A stretch of 44,498 nucleotides of DNA from Herbinix sp. (GTDB taxonomy: Bacteria; Bacillota; Clostridia; Lachnospirales; Lachnospiraceae). A model generated the notes under the pieces. That model ran no database searches, was not told where the DNA came from, and saw only the letters and a list, made by a program, of their open reading frames with translations. Shown here one piece after another: positions 23,332 to 32,151 of this stretch; position 1 is the first letter of the stretch; each line of letters begins with the position of its first letter. Position numbers and translations under genes: made by a program. The DNA is taken from assembly GCA_029239235.1 (NCBI GenBank), contig JAQZBD010000008.1, forward strand, positions 1 through 44,498, read 5' to 3'.

Positions 23332-23621
23332 TAGTTAGAAGTCAAGATGGTACCAGCTTAATACAGTGCAAGAATGTAATACTAGAAGGATGGAATAGAC
23401 CTGGTACCAGAACACGAATATCAGAGATATCAAGACGTGATAGAGACATTACACTTGGATGGTATTCAGACAGGACTCAAGCAACCAAGGTAATGAATGA
23501 GATAGAGGAATGTATAAAGATGGATAACAGAGTGCTGATTGATGCTGATGGTAATATCAAGAACATAAGCATAGAGACGGTATATGATATGCCATTAGAT
23601 GAAACATTATGCAAAAAATAA
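23328..23621 (+). CDS. Hypothetical phage protein
   Basis: 97 aa, start overlaps the HNH stop (ATGA) with AGGAGG inside that gene. The pattern RRDRDITLGWYSDRTQATKV, MNEIEECIKMDNR resembles small phage head-module proteins that average or bound residues, but no family is recognised. Confidence 0.68.
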   Translation: MIVRSQDGTSLIQCKNVILEGWNRPGTRTRISEISRRDRDITLGWYSDRTQATKVMNEIEECIKMDNRVLIDADGNIKNISIETVYDMPLDETLCKK

Positions 23622-23682
23622 TGCATATCATGTATAAGGCGTGAAATATCACGGCTTTGTACTAAATATACTGCATAAATAG

Positions 23683-23694
23683 CCCCCCCCGGGG
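23683..23694. other. GC-rich CCCCCCCCGGGG tract, candidate cos region
   Basis: A 12-bp pure G/C run in an otherwise AT-rich gap (23622-23787) between the HNH/hypothetical genes and small terminase. Cos phages with HNH plus TerS/TerL carry GC-rich cohesive ends in this position. The nick positions cannot be told by eye. Confidence 0.4.
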
Positions 23695-23787
23695 TGTTGA
23701 GGTTGAATTTTTGAAGCTTTAATACACCAACTGTGGATATCCGTGCATAAAATATTCCTTAAATAACTTTTGAAAGGAGGTTTGACG

Positions 23788-24354
23788 ATGTCTAGACCTA
23801 GTATGCCGTTATCGGTGATCGATGGAAACGGGAAAGCACACTTAACAAAATCGCAGAAGAAGCTTAGAAAACAAGGAGAAGAAGCCTTGGCTACCGGAGC
23901 AGCATTGAAAGAACGCTCCGAAGTAAAAAATAATCCAATAGCTCACAAAGAGTTCTTAAGGATCAGTAAATTACTCGAAAAAATAAATAAAAATGATGCT
24001 ATTTATGAGGTAATTATAAATAGATACTGCACAATGGTAGCTGAATGTTTTGATCTCGAAGAAAAAAGAGAAGCCAGTTATCAGATAATGTTAAAGCTGG
24101 ATGAAAACTTTAATAGTGAAATAGACAACACGCCAGAAAAAGAAAGAGCGCAATTGGTAAGATCATATGCAAGAGCACATGCGGATCTTATGAATAGTTT
24201 ATTGTGTTGCGACTCACAGGTACAATCTAAAAGAAAAATGCTTCTTGATATAGAAAAAGAGAACATCATGACAATTGCTGCAGCTTTACGATCTATACCA
24301 AAGAAAGACGCGCCAAAAGGACAATCGCTGGCTGACATTTTAAAGAATGGTTAG
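23788..24354 (+). CDS. terS: Terminase small subunit (P27-like)
   Basis: 188 aa from ATG at 23788 (AAAGGAGG 7 nt upstream). Starts SRPSMPLSVIDGNGKAHLTK, with the basic helical composition of P27-family small terminases, and ends SLADILKNG. It recognises the phage DNA packaging site. The coding end overlaps terL by 8 nt. Confidence 0.87.
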   Translation: MSRPSMPLSVIDGNGKAHLTKSQKKLRKQGEEALATGAALKERSEVKNNPIAHKEFLRISKLLEKINKNDAIYEVIINRYCTMVAECFDLEEKREASYQIMLKLDENFNSEIDNTPEKERAQLVRSYARAHADLMNSLLCCDSQVQSKRKMLLDIEKENIMTIAAALRSIPKKDAPKGQSLADILKNG

Positions 24355-26050
24355 TGAAAGTAAAGCTTATTTATATGCTAAATGGTGCATAGAACCTGGT
24401 AATAGAAAAGCTCCAAAATACGTAAAGAAGCAAGCAAAATCATGGGTTGATATAGTTGATGGGATTGATGAAGAGGCTTATATAGATGAAGCCACATACA
24501 TCAAGATAAGTAAGCTGTTAAAGATAATGGTGCATCCTGATTTACTCTGTCCGATGGATGATGGTATGGAGGATTATGCATGGTTGCTAATTGTAGCAAC
24601 ACTATGCACTAAATTAAAGAACAAAGAAAATAGAGACATTAGGTATTATATAACCGTATTGCTAGAAATAAGTCGTAAGAATTTTAAGACTTTCTATGCT
24701 GCGGTTATTTTTATATTGTTAATGCTAACTGATCCGCAGTTTAGTCGATTCTTCTCTGTGGCTCCTGATCTCAAGCTATCAAGCGAATTAAAGATAGCTA
24801 TTAAAAAGATAATTAAATCAAGTCCTATGTTGGTTGAAGATGATGTGTTCAAGGTTATGCGAAGTGAAATACGGTGCTTGCTGACAGATAGTGAATATAT
24901 TCCATTGGCTTATTCAGAGGATAAGATGGACGGTAAGCTCGCCAATGCATTCCTGGCAGATGAAGCCGGTGCAATGGACAGTTACCCAATTGAAGCCATG
25001 AGATCGTCACAAATCACCCTTTTTAATAAGCTTGGCATTATTATAAGCACACAATACCCAAATGATAATAATGCTATGATAGATGAAATAGATATTTCAA
25101 AAAAGACATTGGATGGGGTAAGAGATAGCAAAAGAAGATTCTCCTTGCTTTATGAGCCAGACGATGAATTTATGAGTAATGACCAATGGCAAACCGAGGA
25201 TTTAGTAATATATCAAAGCAATCCGGTAGCTGTAGCACATGACTACATATTCGATGCTATCAAAGAAATGCGTGATGATGCTATTGATTATGAGAATAAG
25301 AGAGAGAATTACCTTTGCAAGCACAATAACATTAAATATAAAGGTCTTGGTGTAGAGGGATATGTTGAAATAACCAAGGTAAGACAATGCAAACGTGTTA
25401 GAGATGATAAATGGTGGAAAGGTAGAAAAGTATGGATAGGCCTTGATTTATCGATATCAGATGACAATGTATCCGTTGACATGAAAACGTATGAAGGAAC
25501 CAATAAAGACGATGCAATCCTATACACTAAAACAATGGGATTCATTCCTAAAGGCAAAAAGAAACAAAAAAGCAAAAGAGAAGGAGTTGACTATGATCGA
25601 TTAATAAAACAGGGGGAATGTATTGAATGTGGTGATGAGGTAATTGACTATCTTGTAGTTGAAAACTATGTATTAAAATTAGAAGAAAATTATGGGGTAG
25701 AGGTTGTTCAAATTGGGTATGACCGATGGAACGCATTGAGTTCGGTTCAGAAGTTCGAAGCAGCCGGGTATGAATGCGTTGAAATAAAGCAACATTCTAG
25801 CGTGCTGCACTCACCTACAAAATGGCTCAAAGAAAAAATATTAAATAAGCAATATTTCTATGATGAAAACCTAATGTTAGAAATCAATTACCAGAATGCA
25901 CGATGTACCGAAGATACTAACAAAAATAAATACGTCAACAAAAAGAAGTCAGATGGTAAGGTTGACCAGGTTGTTGGCAATATAAATTCAACATACTTAA
26001 TTGAGCAAGAATTATTGCATGGCAATAATGGATTCGTGGCACAGTACTAG
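24347..26050 (+). CDS. terL: Terminase large subunit
   Basis: 567 aa. Packaging ATPase with an unusual Walker A (EISRKNFKTF, ~107-116, where GKT is normal) and Walker B FLADEAGAM (~202-210). The C-terminal RNase H-like nuclease starts at IGLDLSISDD (~363) with further acidic residues (VVENYVLKL; DQVVGN). Cuts concatemers and drives DNA into the prohead. Start lies inside terS without its own strong ribosome site, so it is translationally coupled. Confidence 0.94.
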   Translation: MVSESKAYLYAKWCIEPGNRKAPKYVKKQAKSWVDIVDGIDEEAYIDEATYIKISKLLKIMVHPDLLCPMDDGMEDYAWLLIVATLCTKLKNKENRDIRYYITVLLEISRKNFKTFYAAVIFILLMLTDPQFSRFFSVAPDLKLSSELKIAIKKIIKSSPMLVEDDVFKVMRSEIRCLLTDSEYIPLAYSEDKMDGKLANAFLADEAGAMDSYPIEAMRSSQITLFNKLGIIISTQYPNDNNAMIDEIDISKKTLDGVRDSKRRFSLLYEPDDEFMSNDQWQTEDLVIYQSNPVAVAHDYIFDAIKEMRDDAIDYENKRENYLCKHNNIKYKGLGVEGYVEITKVRQCKRVRDDKWWKGRKVWIGLDLSISDDNVSVDMKTYEGTNKDDAILYTKTMGFIPKGKKKQKSKREGVDYDRLIKQGECIECGDEVIDYLVVENYVLKLEENYGVEVVQIGYDRWNALSSVQKFEAAGYECVEIKQHSSVLHSPTKWLKEKILNKQYFYDENLMLEINYQNARCTEDTNKNKYVNKKKSDGKVDQVVGNINSTYLIEQELLHGNNGFVAQY

Positions 26051-26064
26051 AAAGGGGAGATATA

Positions 26065-27321
26065 TTGGGAATCATAACACAAAATGCTAATGTTTTAAAA
26101 GCAAGAGCAGAGCCGGAGGAAAGAGCTGATGGCATGGTTGAGTTTGAGAGTACTTTGCTCCAAGCTTTGATAGGTAAAACAACCATAACAAAGACTGAAG
26201 CACTCAGCATTCCTTCTGTACAAGGATGTATAAAGTTTGCTGCAGATACCGTTTCTATGCTGCCAATAAAATTATACCGGGATAATAACGGGAAAGTCGA
26301 AGAAATTAAGAATGATAGGCGCGTTAGGCTACTTAATGATGATCCAGGAGATACATTGGATTCTGTACAATTTTGGAGAGCATTGATTACGGATTATTAC
26401 CTCGGTAAAGGTGGATACGCATACATAAAACGTGATTTTGGAGGTTTCGAAAGTCTACATTATGTGGATGAAATCAATATATCTCAAATAAAGAACACTG
26501 ATCCTATTTTTAAAGACTATGACATTATGGTACAAGGTAAACCATACAAGCCTTATGAGTTCATAAAACTACTTAGGAACACAAAAGATGGATGCCGAGG
26601 AACGAGTATAGTAGAGGAAAATGCATTATTTCTAAGCGTAGTTTATAATTCTTTGATATTCGAAGAAAACCTTGTTAAAAAAGGCGGAAACAGAAAAGGA
26701 TTCCTCAAATCTGAAAACAAATTAGATGATCCGGCAATGACCTCACTAAGAGAGGCATACGCAAGGTTGTATAGTAACAACTCTGAGAATGTTGTTGTAT
26801 TGAATAAGGGCATAGAGTTTCAAGAAGCATCCAATTCATCGGTTGAAATGCAGTTGAATGAGAATAAAGACTCAAATTCAACCGAAGTGTGTAAAATATT
26901 CCTATTTCCACTTAATGTTATAACAGGCACAGCAACTGAAAAAGAGTATACAAATGCGTTCAAACTTGGTGTTATGCCATTGTTAAAAGTAGCTGAATGT
27001 GCGCTAAATCGTGACTTCCTGTTGGAATCCGAGAAAGACGAGTATTATTGGGCATTTGATACCAAGGAAATGCTAAAAGGCAGCATAAAAGAGCGTTACG
27101 AAGCATATGGCATTGCAATTGAAAGAGGATTCATGAAAATTGACGAGGCGCGGTATATGGAAGATAAAGAGCCTTTCGGGATTGATTGGATCAATGTAGG
27201 ACTTAATTCAGTGCTTTATAACACTAAAACTGGGGAGGTTTATACTCCGAATACTGATAAAGTTAATGATACGACAAAATTGAAAGGTGGTGAAGAAGAT
27301 GCAAGTGGAGATCAGGGCTGA
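26065..27321 (+). CDS. HK97-family portal protein
   Basis: 418 aa, TTG start after AAAGGGGAG. Portal signatures: TKTEALSIPSVQGCIKFAAD, TVSMLPIKLYRD, WRALITDYYLGKGGYAYIKR, later RGTSIVEENALFLSVVY and KIFLFPLNVITG. Forms the dodecameric ring at the packaging vertex. Overlaps the protease gene by 23 nt. Confidence 0.94.
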   Translation: MGIITQNANVLKARAEPEERADGMVEFESTLLQALIGKTTITKTEALSIPSVQGCIKFAADTVSMLPIKLYRDNNGKVEEIKNDRRVRLLNDDPGDTLDSVQFWRALITDYYLGKGGYAYIKRDFGGFESLHYVDEINISQIKNTDPIFKDYDIMVQGKPYKPYEFIKLLRNTKDGCRGTSIVEENALFLSVVYNSLIFEENLVKKGGNRKGFLKSENKLDDPAMTSLREAYARLYSNNSENVVVLNKGIEFQEASNSSVEMQLNENKDSNSTEVCKIFLFPLNVITGTATEKEYTNAFKLGVMPLLKVAECALNRDFLLESEKDEYYWAFDTKEMLKGSIKERYEAYGIAIERGFMKIDEARYMEDKEPFGIDWINVGLNSVLYNTKTGEVYTPNTDKVNDTTKLKGGEEDASGDQG

Positions 27322-27901
27322 TGGTGTGCACATTGAGGGATACGTTAACGTGCCAGGGAGGGAAAGCAAGCCTGTAATAACTTCGAAAGGCCAAAAGGTG
27401 ATAGAAGTTATTGAACCTAGAGCATTTCAAAGAGCAATAGACAAGTCAAGTAATATAAGTGCTACGCTGGATCATAACAAATCTAGAGTTCTAGCCCAAA
27501 CAAGTGATGGAACTCTTGAATTGAGAGAGGACAGCGTTGGTTTAAGGGCTAAGACCATTATCACAGATCCAGAAGTTGTAGAAGCAGCCAAACAGCGCAA
27601 GTTAAAAGGTTGGTCTTTCGGAATGACAAAGATCCTTGATAAAATCGAGGAAAGAGCCGGGGAATTGCCACTAAGAAAGGTTATGGATTTCTCTCTTGAC
27701 CATGTAACAATAGTGTTACATAAAAATCCGGCATATGCTGCAACATCCATAGAGATGCGTACTGACGATGAACCAGAAGAAATTGAAACAAGGGCAGATG
27801 ATTGTGAAATAAACTTCGCGGACATGGTTGGAACACCCAAGAAACAGGTAGATTTATTAAAATATCAAAATAGAATCAATAAATTAAAAGTCGGCAAGTA
27901 G
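27299..27901 (+). CDS. HK97 prohead protease (U35)
   Basis: 200 aa from ATG at 27299 (AAAGGTGG 7 nt upstream). IEGYVNVPGRESKPV and VIEPRAFQRAIDKSS mark the family. Expected catalytic His in ATLDHNKSRVLAQT and Ser in KGWSFGMTK. It matures the capsid by removing the delta domain of the capsid protein and is then self-degraded. Lies in the standard portal-protease-capsid order. Confidence 0.93.
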   Translation: MQVEIRADGVHIEGYVNVPGRESKPVITSKGQKVIEVIEPRAFQRAIDKSSNISATLDHNKSRVLAQTSDGTLELREDSVGLRAKTIITDPEVVEAAKQRKLKGWSFGMTKILDKIEERAGELPLRKVMDFSLDHVTIVLHKNPAYAATSIEMRTDDEPEEIETRADDCEINFADMVGTPKKQVDLLKYQNRINKLKVGK

Positions 27902-27936
27902 TCGGCTTATTTTAATGCAGAAAAGGAGATTTAGGC

Positions 27937-29109
27937 ATGAATTTAAAAAAGTTATACGAGAACAGAAATGCTAAAATTGCAGAAATGAAAGCTATCTTAT
28001 CTAAGATGGAAACAGAAGATAGGGCTGAGATGACAGCGGATGAAACTGCTGCATTTGATAAGGCTGAGGCAGAGGTGAGAGCATTAGAGGATACCATTGC
28101 AAGAGCTGAAAGAACAAGAGACATGCAGCTCAATGCTGTTTCAGATGATAAAAAAGAAGAACTCAGAGCGGAGGAGGTTGCAGCGGCGGAAGAAAGAGCC
28201 TTTGCAAACTTCATTAAAAAAGAAGCTGGAGCATTCGTTGAGGAAAGAGCTGGCGAACAGAATGTAACCATGGGTAACAATGGAGCGGTAATCCCTACCA
28301 CAATCGCAAATCGAATCATCAAAGCAGTTAAAGATCTTTGCCCTATCTTCGCTAAAGCTACCATGTACAATGTTAAAGGTACATTAAAGGTTCCGGTATG
28401 GGGATATGCAAATACTTCACATGATGTAACTGTTGGCTATCAGGCGGAGTTTACTGAGTTAACAGCCGATGCGGGTAGATTCACATCTATTGATCTTGGC
28501 GGATACTTAGCGGGTGCATTAACGCTTATTGGTAAGAGCGTGGCAAATAATGCGGCTGTTGATGTTGTTGCCTTTGTAATCAACTATATGGCAGAACAAA
28601 TCGCAATCTTCCTGGAAGGACAGTTATTAAATGGTACAGGATCCAGTGCTGCAACAGGTATATTAAGTACAACAAATACAATGAATGCAGGATCTGTTTC
28701 AGCAATCACGGCTGATAACTTAATTGATTTACAGGCTAAGGTTAAACAGGCATACCAAGGCGCGGCGTGCTGGACAATGAATCCAAATACTTTTGTAGCT
28801 ATTAAAAAGCTTAAAGACAGCACAGGTAGATATCTATTACAGGATGACATTACAGGGGAATTCCCTTACAGATTACTTGGAAAGCCGGTTTATATCTCTG
28901 ACAACATGCCCGTTATTGCTTCTGCAGCTAAAGCAGTACTTTACGGGGACTACACGGGCTTATCAGTTAACATGAGAGAAAACATTGAGATCCAGGTATT
29001 AACCGAGAAATATGTTACACAGCATGCCCTTGGTATCGTAGCATGGTTTGAGTTTGACTCTAAAGTAACTGATAACCAAAAAGTGGCAACCCTTGTAATG
29101 TCTGTCTAG
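27937..29109 (+). CDS. HK97-fold major capsid protein
   Basis: 390 aa. An N-terminal coiled-coil delta domain (~1-85; MTADETAAFDKAEAEVRALE) would be removed by the protease. The HK97 fold follows (GAVIPTTIANRIIKAV; LKVPVWGYA; LLQDDITGEFPYRLLGKPVY; VLYGDYTGLSVNMRENIEI). Strong AAAAGGAG before ATG, as expected for the most abundant product. A hairpin lies after the stop. Confidence 0.96.
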   Translation: MNLKKLYENRNAKIAEMKAILSKMETEDRAEMTADETAAFDKAEAEVRALEDTIARAERTRDMQLNAVSDDKKEELRAEEVAAAEERAFANFIKKEAGAFVEERAGEQNVTMGNNGAVIPTTIANRIIKAVKDLCPIFAKATMYNVKGTLKVPVWGYANTSHDVTVGYQAEFTELTADAGRFTSIDLGGYLAGALTLIGKSVANNAAVDVVAFVINYMAEQIAIFLEGQLLNGTGSSAATGILSTTNTMNAGSVSAITADNLIDLQAKVKQAYQGAACWTMNPNTFVAIKKLKDSTGRYLLQDDITGEFPYRLLGKPVYISDNMPVIASAAKAVLYGDYTGLSVNMRENIEIQVLTEKYVTQHALGIVAWFEFDSKVTDNQKVATLVMSV

Positions 29110-29117
29110 TATTAGAG

Positions 29118-29147
29118 AACTGGGGTTGATAAAATTCAGCCCCGGTT
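29118..29147 (+). terminator. Hairpin after the capsid gene
   Basis: AACTGGGGTTGA pairs with TCAGCCCCGGTT around a 6-nt loop, but no T-run follows. More likely a stabiliser or attenuator that lets capsid mRNA be more abundant than downstream genes. Confidence 0.55.
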
Positions 29148-29168
29148 GTAAGAAAGGCGGAAGAGTAT

Positions 29169-29477
29169 ATGAAGGTAAGCGAGATAACAGCAACTAATGT
29201 AGCCGGTTATCTAAAACTAGAAGCAGGAGAATATTCGACTACTGATATAACTCCAATTTTAACGGCAGCAAAGAATTTTATATCATCGTATACCGGAATA
29301 CCTATTACATCTACCGACACAACAGTAATAACCCTTGACAACTACGAGGATTTTTATATTGTCGTGATGGTTTTGTGTCAGGATATGTACGATAACCGTA
29401 GCTTATATGTTGATAAAAGTAATCTAAACAAGGTGGTTGATACAATCCTTGGTATGCACTGCATCAATCTGCTTTAG
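29169..29477 (+). CDS. Head-tail connector (HK97 gp6-like)
   Basis: 102 aa, ATG after AAAGGCGG. Begins with KVSEITATNVAGYLKLEAGE and PILTAAKNFISSYTG, matching the small helical connector that binds the portal (gp6/gp15-like). Fits its place directly after capsid. Confidence 0.87.
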   Translation: MKVSEITATNVAGYLKLEAGEYSTTDITPILTAAKNFISSYTGIPITSTDTTVITLDNYEDFYIVVMVLCQDMYDNRSLYVDKSNLNKVVDTILGMHCINLL

Positions 29478-29486
29478 GAGGTCTTT

Positions 29487-29819
29487 ATGAAAAAACATTT
29501 TAATCCAGGAGAACTTTCAAGCAGAATATCATTCCTTGAAAAGGTACCGGGTCAGGATGATTACGGTGATCCTATCGATGTATGGAATTTATTTAAAAGT
29601 GCATGGGCAAAGAAATTCGACTTAATTGGTACTGACTTTTACGCAGCCCAGACCTCGGATACAAAAATAGAGGTTAAATTTACATGCCGGTACACGAAAG
29701 GCATCACAAAGTATATGAGAGTGCAACACGGTAGCGATATTTATGAAATTGTTGGGGTGCCTATCGATGTAGATGATGAACATGCTCAATTATTAATCTA
29801 TTGCAAGGCGGTGCAGTAA
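29487..29819 (+). CDS. Head closure/stopper protein
   Basis: 110 aa, ATG after AGGAGG. PGELSSRISFLEKVPGQDDY, then WAKKFDLIGTDFYAAQ and KYMRVQHGSDIYEIVG fit the SPP1 gp16/HK97 gp7-type head-closure family. Beta-barrel expected. Stop codon overlaps next start (TAATG). Confidence 0.9.
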   Translation: MKKHFNPGELSSRISFLEKVPGQDDYGDPIDVWNLFKSAWAKKFDLIGTDFYAAQTSDTKIEVKFTCRYTKGITKYMRVQHGSDIYEIVGVPIDVDDEHAQLLIYCKAVQ

Positions 29820-30280
29820 TGAAAGCTACGTTTAAGGTTGAAGGAATGAACAAGCTTAAAAAAGACCTTGAAAAGCTTGGCAAGATACCTCAGAAGCATG
29901 TAGCAGCATCCGCTAGAAAGGGTATGAATATCGTTTTAAAGGAATCCAAGGCAAGCGCACCATATGATACAGGCCAGTTAAAGAAAGGTATTGTATTAAA
30001 AGGTGAACGATCAAGGTATAAAGGCAAAAAGGTATACAGAGTTGTATTTGACGACAAGATGAACGACGTATTCCAGAAGAAGAACAAAGAAGGGAAAGTC
30101 ATAGGATATTACCCAGTATCTCAGGAATACGGATTCTTCGCAAAGAACGGAAGATACATACCGGGATATCGATTTATACATGACAGCCTTACCGAAAACA
30201 CAATAAAAATATCCAGAGTGATGATTGATACAATGAAAACCAAAATAGATGCAGAGATCAAGAAAGCGAGGTTGAGGTGA
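29819..30280 (+). CDS. HK97 gp10-like tail completion/neck protein
   Basis: 153 aa from ATG at 29819; an in-frame TTG at 29801 is less likely. VEGMNKLKKDLEKLGKIPQK and KASAPYDTGQLKKGIVLKGE are gp10-family signatures. Links head and tail. Coupled to the previous and following genes by stop/start overlaps. Confidence 0.9.
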   Translation: MKATFKVEGMNKLKKDLEKLGKIPQKHVAASARKGMNIVLKESKASAPYDTGQLKKGIVLKGERSRYKGKKVYRVVFDDKMNDVFQKKNKEGKVIGYYPVSQEYGFFAKNGRYIPGYRFIHDSLTENTIKISRVMIDTMKTKIDAEIKKARLR

Positions 30281-30660
30281 TGGAAAAAGAACTACGGTAC
30301 GAACTAATACAACACATTCCTGAGCTTGCGAATTCCATATACCCAACAAACGCACCAGAAGGCTATACAAAACCTTATCTTGTTTACGCAAGGATTACAA
30401 CCAATAAGGTTAAAACTCTCGCAGGATACACTAATAAGCAAGCATTAAGTTATATGTTTAGCACCATGTCTGCTAAGTACGGGGACATGATCGCATTAAG
30501 AGATAAAGTAGAAACATTGCTGCTGTCTTTGTCTGGATCATATATAGGTGAGGGCGGCAGTATTTATGTTGAGGATTTAACTATTAACAATATCAGTGAG
30601 GTTTGGGAGCCAGAATTAAAGGTTAACCGAGGAATCATTGATTTCACTATTTATATTTAA
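30280..30660 (+). CDS. Tail terminator-like protein (DUF3168 type)
   Basis: 126 aa from ATG at 30280 overlapping the preceding stop. IQHIPELANSIYPTNAPEGY and KPYLVYARI are typical of the family that caps the tail at its head-proximal end. Position just before the tail tube gene fits. Confidence 0.83.
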   Translation: MEKELRYELIQHIPELANSIYPTNAPEGYTKPYLVYARITTNKVKTLAGYTNKQALSYMFSTMSAKYGDMIALRDKVETLLLSLSGSYIGEGGSIYVEDLTINNISEVWEPELKVNRGIIDFTIYI

Positions 30661-30676
30661 GAAAGGTGGTATTTGA

Positions 30677-31384
30677 ATGCCAGAAAGAGCACTAGGAACG
30701 AAGCTTTTAATTAATACTGCAGCAATTGCCGGGTTGACTTCGGTAAACGGTATTGCGCTAACAGCGGATACAATTGATAAAACAACCCTTTCAAGTACGG
30801 GAGGATATAGAGAATTTACCGGAGGATTTAAAGATGGTGGAGAGGTAACTGCATCCGGTTTCTTTGATCCGTCTGATACAACTGGACAGGTAGCATTGTA
30901 CAATGCATTTGAAGCAGGCGGAGCTATTCCGTTTTCAATTCTTTTTCCGTCACAAATGGGAGCATCATGGAATTTTAATGGCGTTGTTACTGGATTCTCC
31001 ACCGGGGCAGAGTTAGAGGACATGGTATCGTTTGAGGTTACAATTAAAGTAAGCGGAAAACCTACACTTAATTTTAGCTTAAGCTCCGGATTAACCGGAT
31101 TGGCTTTAACAGGAACTGGCGGAGCACTTACACCAACATTTGCAAACGGTACATATCTGTATGCGTTCAGCGGTGTCACAGCAACTTCTGTTACGGTTAC
31201 GGCAACAGCAGCCGGTCAGACGTTAAAATTATTTATCAACGGTGAGTATTCGCAGGATCTGACAAGCGGGGCAGCTTCAGCCGCTATCCCAATGTTGATT
31301 GGTTCTAAAAAATTAACCATTCTTGCGAATGAAGATGGCAAGACACAAAAGATGTACGAAGTAGTAGTTGTAAAAGTATCTTAA
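30677..31384 (+). CDS. Major tail (tube) protein with C-terminal cadherin-like domain
   Basis: 235 aa. N-terminal ~140 residues are the tube fold (PERALGTKLLINTAAIAGLT; TGGYREFTGGFKDGGEVTAS). The last ~85 residues (LTPTFANGTYLYAFSGVTAT.. KKLTILANEDGKTQKMYEVV) are a cadherin-like/Ig-like beta-sandwich. Such domains decorate siphovirus tails and may bind cell-surface sugars. AAAGGTGG precedes ATG. Confidence 0.9.
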   Translation: MPERALGTKLLINTAAIAGLTSVNGIALTADTIDKTTLSSTGGYREFTGGFKDGGEVTASGFFDPSDTTGQVALYNAFEAGGAIPFSILFPSQMGASWNFNGVVTGFSTGAELEDMVSFEVTIKVSGKPTLNFSLSSGLTGLALTGTGGALTPTFANGTYLYAFSGVTATSVTVTATAAGQTLKLFINGEYSQDLTSGAASAAIPMLIGSKKLTILANEDGKTQKMYEVVVVKVS

Positions 31385-31394
31385 TCAATCAATT

Positions 31395-31424
31395 AGGGAT
31401 GGGCTAAATGCCTGTCCCTTTTAA
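31395..31424 (+). terminator. Weak terminator after the tail tube gene
   Basis: AGGGA..GGC-taaat-GCC..TCCCT with an internal mismatch, followed by TTTTAATTT. Probably partial, lowering transcription after the abundant tube gene. Confidence 0.55.
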
Positions 31425-31441
31425 TTTATGGAGGAATATAA

Positions 31442-31795
31442 ATGGCAGATAAAAATGATGTAGTAATTTTAAATTTAGACAGACCAAGAATGGTTTGGTT
31501 TGGGCATAAAGCTTTAAAAACACTTTGTGCAATGACAGGTGCAACAATGAATACAATCGGCGCTCTTTTACAGACAGCCACCATGGAAGATATCGAAAAA
31601 GTTATGTACTGCGGATTACTTACCGATGCTTGCAGAAATAAAGAAGATCTGAAATTAGATGACATGGAAGAATTACTGGATTTGGTGCCTTTCTCAGAAA
31701 TAACAGATGCATTGAGCGCAGCAATGGAATCAAGTATGGGTGGCGGTGACGAAGAAAAAAACAATCAAGGGACTGTAAAGAAACCAAAGAAGTAA
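31442..31795 (+). CDS. Tail assembly chaperone (gpG-like)
   Basis: 117 aa, ATG after GGAGG. VVILNLDRPRMVWFGHKALK and a helical core resemble the G-type chaperone that coats the tape measure. The C-terminal coding end holds the slippery heptamer A-AAA-AAC at 31756-31762, where a fraction of ribosomes should shift to make the longer G-T product. Acidic C-terminus when read to its own stop. Confidence 0.88.
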   Translation: MADKNDVVILNLDRPRMVWFGHKALKTLCAMTGATMNTIGALLQTATMEDIEKVMYCGLLTDACRNKEDLKLDDMEELLDLVPFSEITDALSAAMESSMGGGDEEKNNQGTVKKPKK

Positions 31796-32151
31796 TTCCT
31801 TGGGATTGGGAGCAGTCCCTTAAAACTGCTTTTATGTTAGGGATTTCAATAAATGAATACGAGTATATGACACCCAGACAATTAAGCATAAGGGTTCAAG
31901 CCTACAAAGAAGTCAAGATGTTGGAAGCCGAAGAATATCAAGTTAAGCTTAAGAATTATTATGAGTTAGCAATAACACAGGCATGGTTAACGGCTAATTG
32001 GCAGAGGGCAAAGAAAATGCCTAATCTCGATAAGGTTTTAAAGACTAATAAGCCAAAACAAAAAGAAATGACAGATGAACAGATGCTTAACCAGATAAAA
32101 GCATTGAATGCCATGTTCGGAGGGGCGGTGAACAATAATGTCGGGCAGTAA
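31442..32151 (+). CDS. Tail assembly chaperone, -1 frameshift product (gpGT-like)
   Basis: The -1 frame is open from 31750 to 32151. Its early part KEVIPWDWEQSLKTAFMLGI lies before the first ATG of that frame (31834), which itself has no ribosome site. The conserved PWDW segment typical of T domains can therefore only be made by frameshifting at A-AAA-AAC (31756-31762). The predicted fusion is 236 aa: 107 codons in frame 0, then 129 in -1. The T part ends 14 nt inside the tape-measure gene, as usual. No stimulatory structure was searched beyond the sequence. Confidence 0.87.

Noticed and set aside
27912-28370. Minus-strand frame opposite the capsid gene
   Set aside because: Fully overlaps the capsid coding region, and its Ala/Ser-rich translation is a typical antisense shadow.
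30616-31179. Long minus-strand frame opposite the tail tube gene
   Set aside because: Mirror of a well-supported gene on the plus strand, no ribosome site; composition reflects the opposite strand.
31834-32151. Independent gene starting at ATG 31834
   Set aside because: No ribosome site, and conserved sequence lies before this ATG in the same frame; better explained as the -1 frameshift extension.
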